Shown here: piece by piece, positions 16,439 to 25,656 of the stretch
How positions within the stretch are numbered: the stretch's first letter is position 1
Layout: each line of letters opens with the position of its first letter
Source: DATARH01 sp035504235
GTDB lineage: Bacteria; Pseudomonadota; Alphaproteobacteria; ATCC43930; CGMCC-115725
Direction: 5' to 3'
DNA: 35,210 bases
NCBI GenBank assembly: GCA_035504235.1
Contig: DATJSH010000082.1
Location: 1 to 35,210 of the forward strand
Made by a program: the position numbers and the translations under genes
The notes under the pieces: model-generated
What the model was told of the DNA's origin: nothing
What the model saw: only the letters and a program-made list of their open reading frames with translations
Database searches by the model: none

Positions 16439-16682
16439 CCGACTTGTAGGCGTCGCAGTTCGCCGAGCCCTGACCGTTCGCCAGCTCGCAGCGCTCGTAG
16501 AGCGAACGGCCGAAAGACTCGGCATCGCCGTTCCAATTGCGCCACGCGGCCCGGTCGGCCTCGTTCATCAAAGGCTTCAAGCGCTGCGCGACCTCGTACC
16601 GATGGTAGGCGTCGCGCGCAAACGGAAACGACATTGCGATGATCAGCGCCAAGGCGACGCAGGTACCCAGGATCCTGACCAT
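16428..16682 (-). CDS. Small single-pass membrane or exported protein of unknown function
   Basis: An 84-residue product not recognised as a known family. It begins MVRILGTCVALALIIAMSFPFA, a single hydrophobic segment serving as signal anchor or signal peptide, followed by a short helical, charged domain with two cysteines (ERCELA, ANCDAYK) that could pair in the periplasm. The ATG at 16682 was chosen because AGGA lies about 11 bases upstream; a GTG at 16706 is also in frame. Its 3' end overlaps folP by 11 bases on the opposite strand. The coherent signal-plus-domain layout supports a real gene. Confidence 0.55.
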   Translation of the reverse strand: MVRILGTCVALALIIAMSFPFARDAYHRYEVAQRLKPLMNEADRAAWRNWNGDAESFGRSLYERCELANGQGSANCDAYKSAIQ

Positions 16683-16941
16683 GGCCGGTTGCGTCCTTTT
16701 CGCCACTGAGAGTTTCGGAACGGTCCGATAATATTACCTAAACTCATCAAAATCATCATCGCCGGTCGACAGCGGCAATCTGGCGGCCAGCAGAAAGAGC
16801 TAACTTGTATATGGCTAATTAGTGCGTCGCGGATGATTTGGAAAGAGGAACGATGAAACTAGAAAGCGATGACCGGCGCTACCCCGTGTGTCCGCGAAGG
16901 GGAACGCGACAAGACTGCCGCCTTTTCCAGTCAATCGAGCC

Positions 16942-19008
16942 TCAGCCGACCGCGATGTCGAGCCAGCCCAACTCGGTGACCGCGGCGGTATCTCCTGACC
17001 GGAGCAGCACGGTTGTCATCGCCGATTCGATGATCGCCGGGCCGGTGATGCGTTGGCCGGGCGCCAATGCGTCGAAATCGAAGACTGGCGCGTCGATAAA
17101 TCCGCCGTCGAGATAGATCGCGCGGCTCCCGAGCGGCGGCGCCGGTGGCGCTTCGGGCAGAAGCGGCTCGCGCGGCAGCTCGTCGAGGATACCGGCGACC
17201 GTGACCCGCGCATTGACCAGCACGCTCTCCTGCTCCGGCATCGCGTAGGTGTAGAGTGCCTCGTGCCGGCGATGAAAACGCTCGACGATCTGCGGCAACG
17301 GGTCCGTGGCGCTCCAATCGACTCCCTGGGCGCCTCCGAGGGAATTATCGTCGAGCGGCACGGTGATCTCAAAGACCTGCTCGCCATAACGCATGTCGAC
17401 CGCGCGGCTGCTGCGCGTCGGCCCGGCGAAGGAGGCGCGCAGCCGGGCGAGCCCTTCGGCTTCCATATCGTCGAACAGGCGCTTGACCGCGCCGCCGTCG
17501 AGCGCGCGCGTGTCGCCGATATGGCTTTGCGTCACCTCGAAGCGCAGATCGGTCGCCAGCATCCCCCAGGCCGACAGCACCGCGGCGACGCGCGGCACGA
17601 CCACTTTGTCCAGTTGCAGCTGACGCGCGATGTCTGTGGCGTGCAGCCCGGCCGCGCCGCCAAAGGCGAACAGCGCGAAGCCGCGCGGATCGACACCGCG
17701 CCGCACCGACACCAGTCGCACCCCCTCGGCCATATTGGTGTTGACGATGCGGTGAATGCCGTGCGCCGCCTGCAGCCGATCGACGCCGAGGGCCGCCGCG
17801 ACGCTATCGATCGCCTGCTCGGCCACCGCTTTGTCGAGAAGCCGCGCCCCGCCGAGAAACCGCGCCGGGTCGAGATAGCCGAGCAGCAGATTGGCGTCGG
17901 TCACTGTCGCGGCGCGGCCGCCCTGGCCATAGCAGGCCGGGCCAGGCACCGCCCCGGCGCTTTCCGGGCCGACATGCAGAATGCCGCCGGCGTCGACCGT
18001 CGCAATCGACCCGCCGCCGGCGCCGATGCTGGCGATGTCGAGGCTGCCCAGCGCGATGCGATGGCCGCCGATCTTGCGGTCCTGGACCAGCGTTGCCTCG
18101 CCCTCGACCACGAGACAGATATCGGTGCTGGTACCGCCCATGTCGAACGGGATCAGATTCGGCGTGCCGGCCAGCTTCGCGGCATGGACGCTACCGGCGA
18201 CCCCGCCCGCAGGTCCCGACAGCACCGCGCCCGCCGCCAGTCGGCCGGCTTCGGCGATCGGTGCGACCCCGCCATGCGATTGGATGATCAGCGTCGGCCC
18301 GCGATACCCGGCCTCGGCCAGCCGCGCCTCGAGCCTGTAGAGGTAACGCGCCAGCACCGGCCCGACATAGGCGTTGACGATCGTGGTCGAGACGCGCTCG
18401 AACTCCTTGATCTGCGGCAACACGGCCGAGGAGAGCGAGACGTAGATGTCGGGCAATGCTTCGCGGAGGATGTCCGCTGTCCGACGCTCATGCGCTGCGT
18501 CGCGCCAGGCGTGGAAATAGCAAACCGCGACCGATTCGACGCGCGCTTCGCGTAAGATATCGATAGCATGATACAGTGAATCCAGATCAAGTGGCGTCTC
18601 GACCCGGCCGTCCGCCCGCAGCCGCTCGCGCACGCCGAGGCGCATGTGCCGTGGCACAAGCTGCTGCGGCGGGGGGAGGCGGAGATTGTAGCGGTCGTCC
18701 TTGAGCCCCTCGCGCATCTCGATCACGTCGCGGTGGCCTTCGGTGGTGAGAAGCCCGGTGCGCGCACCCTTCAGCTCCAAGAGCGCATTGGTCGCCACCG
18801 TGGTGCCGTGGACAATGCGCTCGGTCGCGGCGAGCAGCGAAGCCGGGTCGAGCCCGAGCGTCGCGGCGAGCGCGGCGATCCCTTCGATCACACCAAGCGA
18901 CGAGTCCTGCGGCGTCGAAGGCACCTTGGCGAGCGTCGCCTCGCCGCCCGCGTCGATCGCGACAAGGTCGGTAAAGGTGCCGCCGACATCGATGCCCACC
19001 CGGTACAT
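16942..19008 (-). CDS. hyuA: Hydantoinase/oxoprolinase family subunit A
   Basis: The ATP-binding subunit of an ATP-dependent amidohydrolase or carboxylase of the N-methylhydantoinase, 5-oxoprolinase and acetone/acetophenone carboxylase superfamily. The 688-residue length is typical. The start RVGIDVGGTFTDLVAID is the phosphate-binding loop of the ASKHA ATPase fold. HGTTVATNALLE, LSGPAGGVAGS, FDMGGTSTDICLV and GAGGGSIATVDAGG are the family's conserved boxes, and a GQRITGPAIIES-like end closes the C-terminal domain. The exact substrate cannot be read from sequence. Its ATG shares one base with the hyuB stop (TGATG), indicating coupled translation of the two subunits. Confidence 0.93.
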   Translation of the reverse strand: MYRVGIDVGGTFTDLVAIDAGGEATLAKVPSTPQDSSLGVIEGIAALAATLGLDPASLLAATERIVHGTTVATNALLELKGARTGLLTTEGHRDVIEMREGLKDDRYNLRLPPPQQLVPRHMRLGVRERLRADGRVETPLDLDSLYHAIDILREARVESVAVCYFHAWRDAAHERRTADILREALPDIYVSLSSAVLPQIKEFERVSTTIVNAYVGPVLARYLYRLEARLAEAGYRGPTLIIQSHGGVAPIAEAGRLAAGAVLSGPAGGVAGSVHAAKLAGTPNLIPFDMGGTSTDICLVVEGEATLVQDRKIGGHRIALGSLDIASIGAGGGSIATVDAGGILHVGPESAGAVPGPACYGQGGRAATVTDANLLLGYLDPARFLGGARLLDKAVAEQAIDSVAAALGVDRLQAAHGIHRIVNTNMAEGVRLVSVRRGVDPRGFALFAFGGAAGLHATDIARQLQLDKVVVPRVAAVLSAWGMLATDLRFEVTQSHIGDTRALDGGAVKRLFDDMEAEGLARLRASFAGPTRSSRAVDMRYGEQVFEITVPLDDNSLGGAQGVDWSATDPLPQIVERFHRRHEALYTYAMPEQESVLVNARVTVAGILDELPREPLLPEAPPAPPLGSRAIYLDGGFIDAPVFDFDALAPGQRITGPAIIESAMTTVLLRSGDTAAVTELGWLDIAVG

Positions 19009-20684
19009 CAGCCGACAAAGCCGCTTTTGGCGTCACGGCCGCGATCTTTATTGGTTCGCTTCGCCGGCTCGCCCCACCCCCCGCCGCCGCCCGATTCAAG
19101 CACCAGCCGGTCGCCGGGACGGATCACTATGCCGGTCTCTTTGGTGCGGATCGCGCGCGGCGCGTCATTGCCCGAGAACAGCGTGTAACGGTGCGGCGCG
19201 CCGTCCGCGCCGCCGAGAATGCCGCAGGCGCCGTAGACGACGCCGTCGCCGGCGGTGTTGGCGAGCGCCGGCTCTTGCGTTTCGACGACCAACTCGACAA
19301 TCCCGCCGGGGCCGCCGCAATATTGTCCGTCACCGCCCGAATCGGGGCGGAACTCGTGCCGCTTGAAGAACAGCGGAAAGCGGACCTCGGTGACTTCGAG
19401 GCTGCCGAACTTGATGCCGCCAGCGGCCTGCCACTCGCCGGCGCCGGGCCAGCCATCGCCGGCCGACGAGGCGCCGCCGCCAGGGCGCGCCTGGAAGAAA
19501 TGCCAGATGAAGGGTTTGTCGGTGCGCGGGTCCTTGCCCTGGATGGCGATCCGGAACCGCCGACCCCAGCCGGCCATCGCGCGATCCGGACAGGAAGGCG
19601 CCAGCGCCTTGATGATCGCTTCGAGGATTTCCTGCGCGCAGTGGTTGGTGGCGAGGGTCACCGGCGCGCCGGGATTGGCCCACACCACCGTGCCGGGCCG
19701 GGCGATCACCTTGATCGGCCGGAACGTCCCGTCATTTTTCGGCGTCTGCGGATCGATCAGATAGGAGAGCGCGACCACGACGGCCGAATACATGTTGGGG
19801 TAGGACGAGTTGATAAAACTCGCGACCTGCTCATGCGAATCGCTGAGATCGATTGTCAGGTCGCTGCCCTGTTTCGTGACTGTCGCCCGGATATGAATAT
19901 CCTTGTTACCGCGACCGTCATCGTCGAGCATCGCCTCGCCGCGATAGATGCCATCTTTCCATTCGGCGATTACCCTGCGGGTCTGGCGTTCCGCGCCGTC
20001 GAGCAGGGCCTCGATCGCCGCGTCGGTCGTCTTCCAGCCGAATTCCTCGGCCAGTGCCAGCACGCGCCGCTCGCCGACATGGGCGGAGCCGATCATCGCC
20101 GCGAGGTCGCCGCGAAAATCGCGCGGGTGGCGCACATTGGTGGCGATCATCTCCATGACGTCGTGGCGGACCCGGCCGCGGTCGTAGAGCTTCAGCGGCG
20201 TGATGCGGATGCCTTCCTGCCAGATATCCGTGGCGCTGGCGTTGTAGGCGCCGTGGGTCGCGCCGCCGATATCGCTCTGGTGCGCGCGGTTGATCGACCA
20301 GAACCGCGGCCGGTCGCCATTGGGGCCGGGGCCGAAAACCGGGGCAAACGCGGTCAGATCGGGGAGGTGGTTGCCGCCGTGATAGGGGTCGTTGAGCAGG
20401 AACACATCGCCGGGATGGATGTCGTCGCCAAAGAATTCGGTTACGGCGCGCGCCGCGAAGGGCAGGGCCCCGACATGGATCGGCACATGCTCGGCCTGGG
20501 CGATCAGCCGGCCGCCGAGGTCGCAAATCGCGGTCGAAAAATCACGGCTCGAATTGAGGATTTGCGAATAGGCGGTACGCAGCATCGCCTCGCCCATCTC
20601 GGCGACGATGGCCAGCAGGCGGTGCTGGATCACCGAGACGAGGATGGGATCGACGGCATTATCTCGGGCGGCGGTGCTGCTCAT
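19008..20684 (-). CDS. hyuB: Hydantoinase family subunit B
   Basis: The partner subunit of HyuA in an ATP-dependent hydantoinase or oxoprolinase-type enzyme. The 558-residue protein carries typical Hydantoinase_B segments: RTAYSQILNSSRDFSTAICD near the start, HVGALPFAARAV, GDVFLLNDPYHGGNHLPDL, then NCAQEILE-like and GGDGQYCGGPGGIVE regions and the Gly-rich end LVLESGGGGGWGEP. Its ATG overlaps the tonB stop by 4 bases and its stop overlaps hyuA by one, so tonB, hyuB and hyuA appear to be translated from one message. Confidence 0.93.
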   Translation of the reverse strand: MSSTAARDNAVDPILVSVIQHRLLAIVAEMGEAMLRTAYSQILNSSRDFSTAICDLGGRLIAQAEHVPIHVGALPFAARAVTEFFGDDIHPGDVFLLNDPYHGGNHLPDLTAFAPVFGPGPNGDRPRFWSINRAHQSDIGGATHGAYNASATDIWQEGIRITPLKLYDRGRVRHDVMEMIATNVRHPRDFRGDLAAMIGSAHVGERRVLALAEEFGWKTTDAAIEALLDGAERQTRRVIAEWKDGIYRGEAMLDDDGRGNKDIHIRATVTKQGSDLTIDLSDSHEQVASFINSSYPNMYSAVVVALSYLIDPQTPKNDGTFRPIKVIARPGTVVWANPGAPVTLATNHCAQEILEAIIKALAPSCPDRAMAGWGRRFRIAIQGKDPRTDKPFIWHFFQARPGGGASSAGDGWPGAGEWQAAGGIKFGSLEVTEVRFPLFFKRHEFRPDSGGDGQYCGGPGGIVELVVETQEPALANTAGDGVVYGACGILGGADGAPHRYTLFSGNDAPRAIRTKETGIVIRPGDRLVLESGGGGGWGEPAKRTNKDRGRDAKSGFVG

Positions 20685-21706
20685 TGCTGGTGCTCCAGCG
20701 CCTCGGGAAACCTGATGGTGAATGCGAGTTCCATTGCATCACCTTGAAACCATTGGGGCAGCGGTGGTGCGCGGCCGATAGCGGCCACCATCTCTTCGAC
20801 GCGTTTATCGATGTCCGGGTACCCGGAGCTGCGAGCCACCGTGATCGGGCCGATCGCGCCGTTGTCGTGAATAACGATGGTCAGCACCGTCTCACCGTGC
20901 CGGTCGCCGACATACGATAACGGCAGCAGGCCAATGTGCTGCCGGGTCAGCGAGACCAGATAGGCGAGGTATTCGTTACGCGTCGCCGCCGGCCCGGCAA
21001 AGGTCGCGGAATGCTCTGCCTCGTGCGGGGTCGCTTCGTGATGCGGCGTCTGCGCGCCCGAAGGCTTTGGCAGCTGAAACGCCGATTGGTGCTCCTTGGG
21101 CGGTGCGGGTTTCGGTTGCGGGATTGGCGGCGCCTGTTCGGCGGTCGCGGTCTGCGTTTCGGTCGGTTTTTGCTGCTGCGGGGCGGCGGCAGGGTTCTGC
21201 ACCGGGTCGGGCGCACGGCCGAGATCGGGTGGCTTGACGGCGCCCTGGTCGACCGAGGAAAGCGGGCCGTGCGGCGGCAGCTCAAATTTTGGCGCTTTAG
21301 GTGTCGGCTGCGGTTGTGGCGGTGGAGGGGGCGGTGGCGGCGGCTCGAACACCAGCTGCACCGGAATCGGCGGCGGCGGCTCGATCATCATCAGCGGCCA
21401 AATCATGATGCCGATCAGCGGCAGCAGGTGAAACAGCAGCGACGCGAACGGCGAGCGCAATTCGATCGTGCGGCGCACCATCGGCCGCAAGTCCCAGATC
21501 AGCCCCGCGCGCCCGGGGTCGAGCCGCATCGGCTCGTCGAAATCGACAAAAAACGGGGTTTCGACAAAGATCGGCTCGGGCCGATCTTTGTCGTGCGCTT
21601 CGCTGTCGCCGATGGCGATCGCCGGCGCGTCGAAATCGTCCGCGTCCGCGGCGGCGGTTTCGCTGATCGGGATTTCCGGCCAGGCAAAGGTCTCGCTGAG
21701 CGTCAC
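20681..21706 (-). CDS. TonB-like energy transducer with extended N-terminus
   Basis: TonB proteins couple the proton-motive force of an inner-membrane ExbBD motor to outer-membrane transporters. The 341-residue protein has a C-terminal TonB-like domain (about 245-335) with GETVLTIVIHDNGAIGPITVARSSGYPDIDKRV. A long Pro/Gln-rich spacer that begins with a nine-proline run comes before it, and a single membrane segment lies at about 85-107 (FASLLFHLLPLIGIMIWPL). The roughly 83 residues before the membrane segment are acidic, which is unusual for TonB, whose membrane anchor is normally near the start. The first codon is GTG; a later in-frame ATG near 21529 would shorten this. No exbB or exbD gene is nearby. 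It lies 31 bases after ligA and overlaps hyuB by 4 bases. Confidence 0.75.
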   Translation of the reverse strand: MTLSETFAWPEIPISETAAADADDFDAPAIAIGDSEAHDKDRPEPIFVETPFFVDFDEPMRLDPGRAGLIWDLRPMVRRTIELRSPFASLLFHLLPLIGIMIWPLMMIEPPPPIPVQLVFEPPPPPPPPPQPQPTPKAPKFELPPHGPLSSVDQGAVKPPDLGRAPDPVQNPAAAPQQQKPTETQTATAEQAPPIPQPKPAPPKEHQSAFQLPKPSGAQTPHHEATPHEAEHSATFAGPAATRNEYLAYLVSLTRQHIGLLPLSYVGDRHGETVLTIVIHDNGAIGPITVARSSGYPDIDKRVEEMVAAIGRAPPLPQWFQGDAMELAFTIRFPEALEHQQ

Positions 21707-21737
21707 GCCGCTGCCGTCCCCATTCCTCGCGCCGCGC

Positions 21738-23885
21738 TCAGCCCGGGTCCCGAGCTACGCCTTCGGCTTCAGTCCCGCCGAGTTCGGCGAGCTTGAGCCA
21801 TGCGCTCTCGTCGAGCGTCGTCACGCCGAGCGCCGCGGCTTTGGCCGCCTTCGACCCGGCATCCGCGCCGATAACGACAAAATTGGTTTTGGCCGAGACA
21901 GAGCTCGCAACATTCGCGCCGAGCGCCTCGGCGCGCGCCTTGGCCTCGGACCGGCTCATCGATTCGAGCCCGCCGGTAAAGACGATCGTCTTGCCGGCGA
22001 GCGGCGAGGCCACCGCGCCCTCTGGCCCGAGTCTCGTCGGCGCCTTGTAGTCGAGCACCTCGACCTCGCGCGCGAGGTCGTCGAGCAGCTCGCGATTATG
22101 CGGCTCTGCGAAAAAGCCGATGATGTCGGCGGCCATGTCGGCCCCGATCCCGTGCACATCGAGCAGTTCGGCGCGAGCGGAGCCTTCCTCCTGCTGCGCT
22201 GCGTCCATCTCCCGGCGCCAATTGTCGAGCGAGCGATAATGCCGCGCCAGGAGCCGCGCCGTCGCCTGGCCGACTTGCGGAATGCCGAGCGCGTTGATGA
22301 AGCGGTCGAGCGAAATGCGCCTCCGCTCGTCGATCGCGTGGATCAAATTCGCCGCGCTCAACGCGCCCCAGCCTTCGCGATCCTCGAGCTGTCCGGCTTT
22401 GAGGCGGAAGATGTCGCCAGGGCCGCGAATGAGCCCGTCTTCCCAGAATGCCGTGATGTGCTTTGACCCCATGCCTTCGATGTCGAAGCAGTCGCGCGCG
22501 ACAAAATGCTTCAATCGCTCGACCGCCTGCGCCGGACAGATCAGACCGCCGGTGCAGCGCCGTGCGACAAAACCGGGCTCGCGAACGACGAGGCTGCCAC
22601 AACGCGGGCATTTATCTGGAAATTCATAAGGCTTTGCGTCGGCCGGCCGCTTGTCCAGCACGACCGAGACAACCTGCGGAATCACATCGCCGGCACGCTG
22701 AATGACAACGGTATCCCCCTCGCGAATATCCTTTCGCGCGATCTCGTCTTCGTTGTGGAGCGTGGCTCGTTGAACGACCACGCCGCCGACCGTGATGGGC
22801 GCCAGAACCGCAACGGGCGTGAGTGTCCCCATCCGGCCTACTTGGATATCGATCTTTTCAATCGCGGTCTGCGCCTGCTGCGCCGGGAATTTGTGCGCCA
22901 GCGCCCAGCGCGGCGCGCGGCTGACGAACCCCAACCGGCGCTGCAATTCGAGGTCGTTGACCTTGTAGACGACGCCGTCGATGTCGTAGGGCAGGTCGGC
23001 CCGGTCGGCGCCGATCTCACGATACGCCGCCAACACTTCGTTGACGCCGTGGCAGAGCCGCGAGCGTGAGTTCACCGTAAAGCCCCAGTCGCGCAATTTC
23101 TGCAAGGCCTCGGCATGGGTGCGGGCAAAGGGCGCGCTCGTTTCGCCCCAGTGATAGGCGAAGAATTTCAAGGGCCGGCGCGCGGTGATCGCCGGGTCGA
23201 GCTGGCGCAGCGAGCCCGCCGCGACGTTGCGCGGGTTGGCGAAGACCGGCTCGCCAGCCGCTTCGCGCTCGGCGTTGACCGCGAAAAATCCTTCGCGTTC
23301 CATATAGACTTCGCCCCTGACCTCGAGCACATCCGGCCAACCCTTGCCGGCAAGGGTTTTCGGCACATTGCGTAAGGTACGCAGATTTTGCGTCACATCC
23401 TCCCCGGTGACGCCGTCGCCGCGCGTCGCGCCCAGCACCAACCGCCCATGCTCATAGCGCAGCGCGGCCGAAAGCCCGTCGATTTTAGGCTCGGCCATGA
23501 CCTCGATCGCGTCCTCGGCAACGCGCGCGACATCCTCGGGCCGCCGGAAGAAATTGCGGATCCCGGCGAAAAAATCTTGCACATCCTGCTCGTCGAAGGC
23601 GTTTTCCAGCGAAAGCATCGGCACCGAATGCGTCACCTTCGCAAAACCGGCCGACGGCGTGACGCCAACCCGGCGCGACGGGCTGTCGGCGCGGATCAGC
23701 TCGGGAAAGCGCGCCTCGATCGCATTGTTGCGCTTTCTGAGTTCGTCGTATTCGGCGTCGCTGACCTCGGGCGCGTCCTTCGCATAGTAAAGCTGATCGT
23801 GATGCGCGATCTCCGCCGCCAGTCGTTCCAATTCCGCGGCGGCCTCGGTCTCGGTAAGGTTTTCGACGGTGACCGTTGCGCTCAT
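21738..23885 (-). CDS. ligA: NAD-dependent DNA ligase
   Basis: LigA seals nicks in replication and repair, using NAD to form an enzyme-AMP intermediate. The 715-residue length is normal. Domain Ia (HHDQLYYAKDAPEVSDAEYDEL) binds NMN. The adenylated Lys134 is in EPKIDGLSAAL. An OB fold follows, then the four-cysteine zinc finger (CPRCG...CTGGLICPAQ), helix-hairpin-helix repeats, and a C-terminal BRCT domain (LAGKTIVFTGGLESMSRSEAKARA). It starts within the recN stop (4-base ATGA overlap), as in the usual recN-ligA pair. Confidence 0.98.
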   Translation of the reverse strand: MSATVTVENLTETEAAAELERLAAEIAHHDQLYYAKDAPEVSDAEYDELRKRNNAIEARFPELIRADSPSRRVGVTPSAGFAKVTHSVPMLSLENAFDEQDVQDFFAGIRNFFRRPEDVARVAEDAIEVMAEPKIDGLSAALRYEHGRLVLGATRGDGVTGEDVTQNLRTLRNVPKTLAGKGWPDVLEVRGEVYMEREGFFAVNAEREAAGEPVFANPRNVAAGSLRQLDPAITARRPLKFFAYHWGETSAPFARTHAEALQKLRDWGFTVNSRSRLCHGVNEVLAAYREIGADRADLPYDIDGVVYKVNDLELQRRLGFVSRAPRWALAHKFPAQQAQTAIEKIDIQVGRMGTLTPVAVLAPITVGGVVVQRATLHNEDEIARKDIREGDTVVIQRAGDVIPQVVSVVLDKRPADAKPYEFPDKCPRCGSLVVREPGFVARRCTGGLICPAQAVERLKHFVARDCFDIEGMGSKHITAFWEDGLIRGPGDIFRLKAGQLEDREGWGALSAANLIHAIDERRRISLDRFINALGIPQVGQATARLLARHYRSLDNWRREMDAAQQEEGSARAELLDVHGIGADMAADIIGFFAEPHNRELLDDLAREVEVLDYKAPTRLGPEGAVASPLAGKTIVFTGGLESMSRSEAKARAEALGANVASSVSAKTNFVVIGADAGSKAAKAAALGVTTLDESAWLKLAELGGTEAEGVARDPG

Positions 23886-25555
23886 GCGGCGTTCGCCCCG
23901 GCGATAAGGCTTTTGGCGGCGGCACGTGCCTCGGCGGTGACCGTCGAGCCTGACAGCATGCGGGCGATTTCCTCCTGCCGCGTGTCGGAATCAAGCTCCT
24001 CGACGCGGGTGACCGCGCTCTTTTGCGCGTCGAGCTTGGCGACGCGCCAGTGATGTGCGCCGCGCGCCGCGACCTGCGGCGAATGCGTCACGACCAGTAC
24101 CTGCAGGCTGGCGCCGAGGCGCTGCAGTCGCTCGCCGACCGCGGCGGCGACCGCGCCGCCAATGCCGCTGTCGACTTCGTCGAAGATCAGGGTCGGCACC
24201 GACGACACCCCTGCCAGCACCAGCTTCAGCGCCAAGAGGAAGCGTGACAGCTCGCCGCCAGAGGCGATCCGGGCGAGCGGCCCGAACGGCGCGCCGGGGT
24301 TGGTCGCGACCTCGAAACTGACCCGCTCGCTGCCGTGCTCGCTCCACTCCGCCTCGGCGTGCGGGGTCAGCACGGTGCGGAACCGCGCCTTGTCGAGCCG
24401 CAGCGGCTTCAGCTCGGCAGCGACCGCGGCGTCGAGCCGCTTTGCCGCTTTCTCTCGCTCCTGCGATACACGCGCCGCCGCGGCGACATAATCCTCGCGC
24501 AGCGCGGCGGCTTTTTGCGCCAACGCGATCGCGGTTTCCCCACCGGCGTCGATCAGCGTAAGGCGGTCGGCGATTTTCTCACGCAACAGCGGCAGGTCCG
24601 CGACGGTAATATTGTGCTTGCGCGCCAGCGCCCGCAGCGAGAACAGCCGCTCCTCGACCTGCTCGAGTACCCCGGGGTCGAGTTGCAACGTTTGCGCTGC
24701 CGCGGTGAGCGCGCCGAGCGCTTCCTCGGTCTCGGTAGCGGCGCGCTCGGCGGCCGCGACCGCGCTGTCGAGCAGGCCCTGCGCGCGGTCGGCGGCGCGG
24801 GTCAAGCGACGCAGCGCGCGCGCCAGCGCTTGCAGGGCGCCGCCGTCGCCATCGATCTCGCCGGCCGCCTCGCGGATCGTCTCGCCGAGCCGCTCGGCGT
24901 TTTGCAGCAACAGGCGCCGGGCCGAGAGGCGGTCTTCCTCGTCGGCTTCGGGCGCGAGCGCCTCGAGTTCGGCATGCTCGTGGCGGAGCAGATCCTCTTC
25001 GCCACGGCTGGCGGCGAGCGCCTGTGCCGCCGCGTCGGCTTCGCGCCGCGCGTCCCGCCAGGCGCGCCACGTCATCGCCAGAGCGGCAATGTCGCCGTCC
25101 GACAGCGCGTCGAGCAGCTCGCGATGCGTTGCCGGGTCGAACAGCCCGTGCTGCTCGCCCTGGCCCTGAATTTCGACGAGGCTGTCGCCGAGCCTTCGCA
25201 GCAGCGACACGCTGGTCGGCTCGTCGTTGACAAAGGCGCGGCTGCGCCCGTCGGCGCCAAGGGTCCGGCGCACGACGACCGAGCCCGAAAGATCGGTCGC
25301 GATGCCGGCCTCGCAAAGGATTGCCGCGGCAGGGTGATTGGCCGTTACCGCGAACTCGGCGCTGACCACGGCCTGCTCGGCGCCGGGCCGCACCAGCGCC
25401 GCATCCGCCCGCCGTCCCAGCGCCAGGCCCAGCGCGTCAAGCAGGATCGATTTTCCGGCGCCGGTCTCGCCGGTCAGCACGCACAGCCCCGGCCGAAAGG
25501 CGAGGCTAAGGCGGTCGATCAATACGACGTCCCTGATCGTCAGGCCGAGGAGCAT
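23882..25555 (-). CDS. recN: DNA repair protein RecN
   Basis: RecN is an SMC-like ATPase that helps repair double-strand breaks. The 557-residue protein has the N-terminal ATPase half with Walker A GETGAGKS at 29-36 and a central coiled-coil region rich in Ala, Glu and Arg (about 160-370). The C-terminal half holds the ABC signature region (LARIASGGELSRFLLALK) and Walker B (LIFDEVDSGIGG), ending in VVTHSPQVAARGAHHW. The ATG is at 25555, and its end overlaps ligA by 4 bases. A short 7-bp hairpin (25624-25640) without a T tract lies between it and the ABC permease gene. Confidence 0.97.
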   Translation of the reverse strand: MLLGLTIRDVVLIDRLSLAFRPGLCVLTGETGAGKSILLDALGLALGRRADAALVRPGAEQAVVSAEFAVTANHPAAAILCEAGIATDLSGSVVVRRTLGADGRSRAFVNDEPTSVSLLRRLGDSLVEIQGQGEQHGLFDPATHRELLDALSDGDIAALAMTWRAWRDARREADAAAQALAASRGEEDLLRHEHAELEALAPEADEEDRLSARRLLLQNAERLGETIREAAGEIDGDGGALQALARALRRLTRAADRAQGLLDSAVAAAERAATETEEALGALTAAAQTLQLDPGVLEQVEERLFSLRALARKHNITVADLPLLREKIADRLTLIDAGGETAIALAQKAAALREDYVAAAARVSQEREKAAKRLDAAVAAELKPLRLDKARFRTVLTPHAEAEWSEHGSERVSFEVATNPGAPFGPLARIASGGELSRFLLALKLVLAGVSSVPTLIFDEVDSGIGGAVAAAVGERLQRLGASLQVLVVTHSPQVAARGAHHWRVAKLDAQKSAVTRVEELDSDTRQEEIARMLSGSTVTAEARAAAKSLIAGANAA

Positions 25556-25656
25556 GCGCGCAGTTTACCAGAGCCGCGCGCAGGAAGCGTCATGGGCCCA
25601 CGCGAACCGGCCATCTTTAATTCATCGGGCTATGCCCGATTTGACCGCAAAGTGCG

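Noticed and set aside
17053..20747. Two plus-strand open frames of about 500 codons (17053-18555 and 19191-20747)
   Set aside because: Both lie fully antisense to hyuA and hyuB, which have intact conserved boxes. No recognisable domains or ribosome sites.
25624..25640. Hairpin ATCGGGC-TAT-GCCCGAT as a terminator after the ABC permease
   Set aside because: The stem is perfect but short with a 3-base loop and no T tract on the minus strand; not enough to call a terminator.
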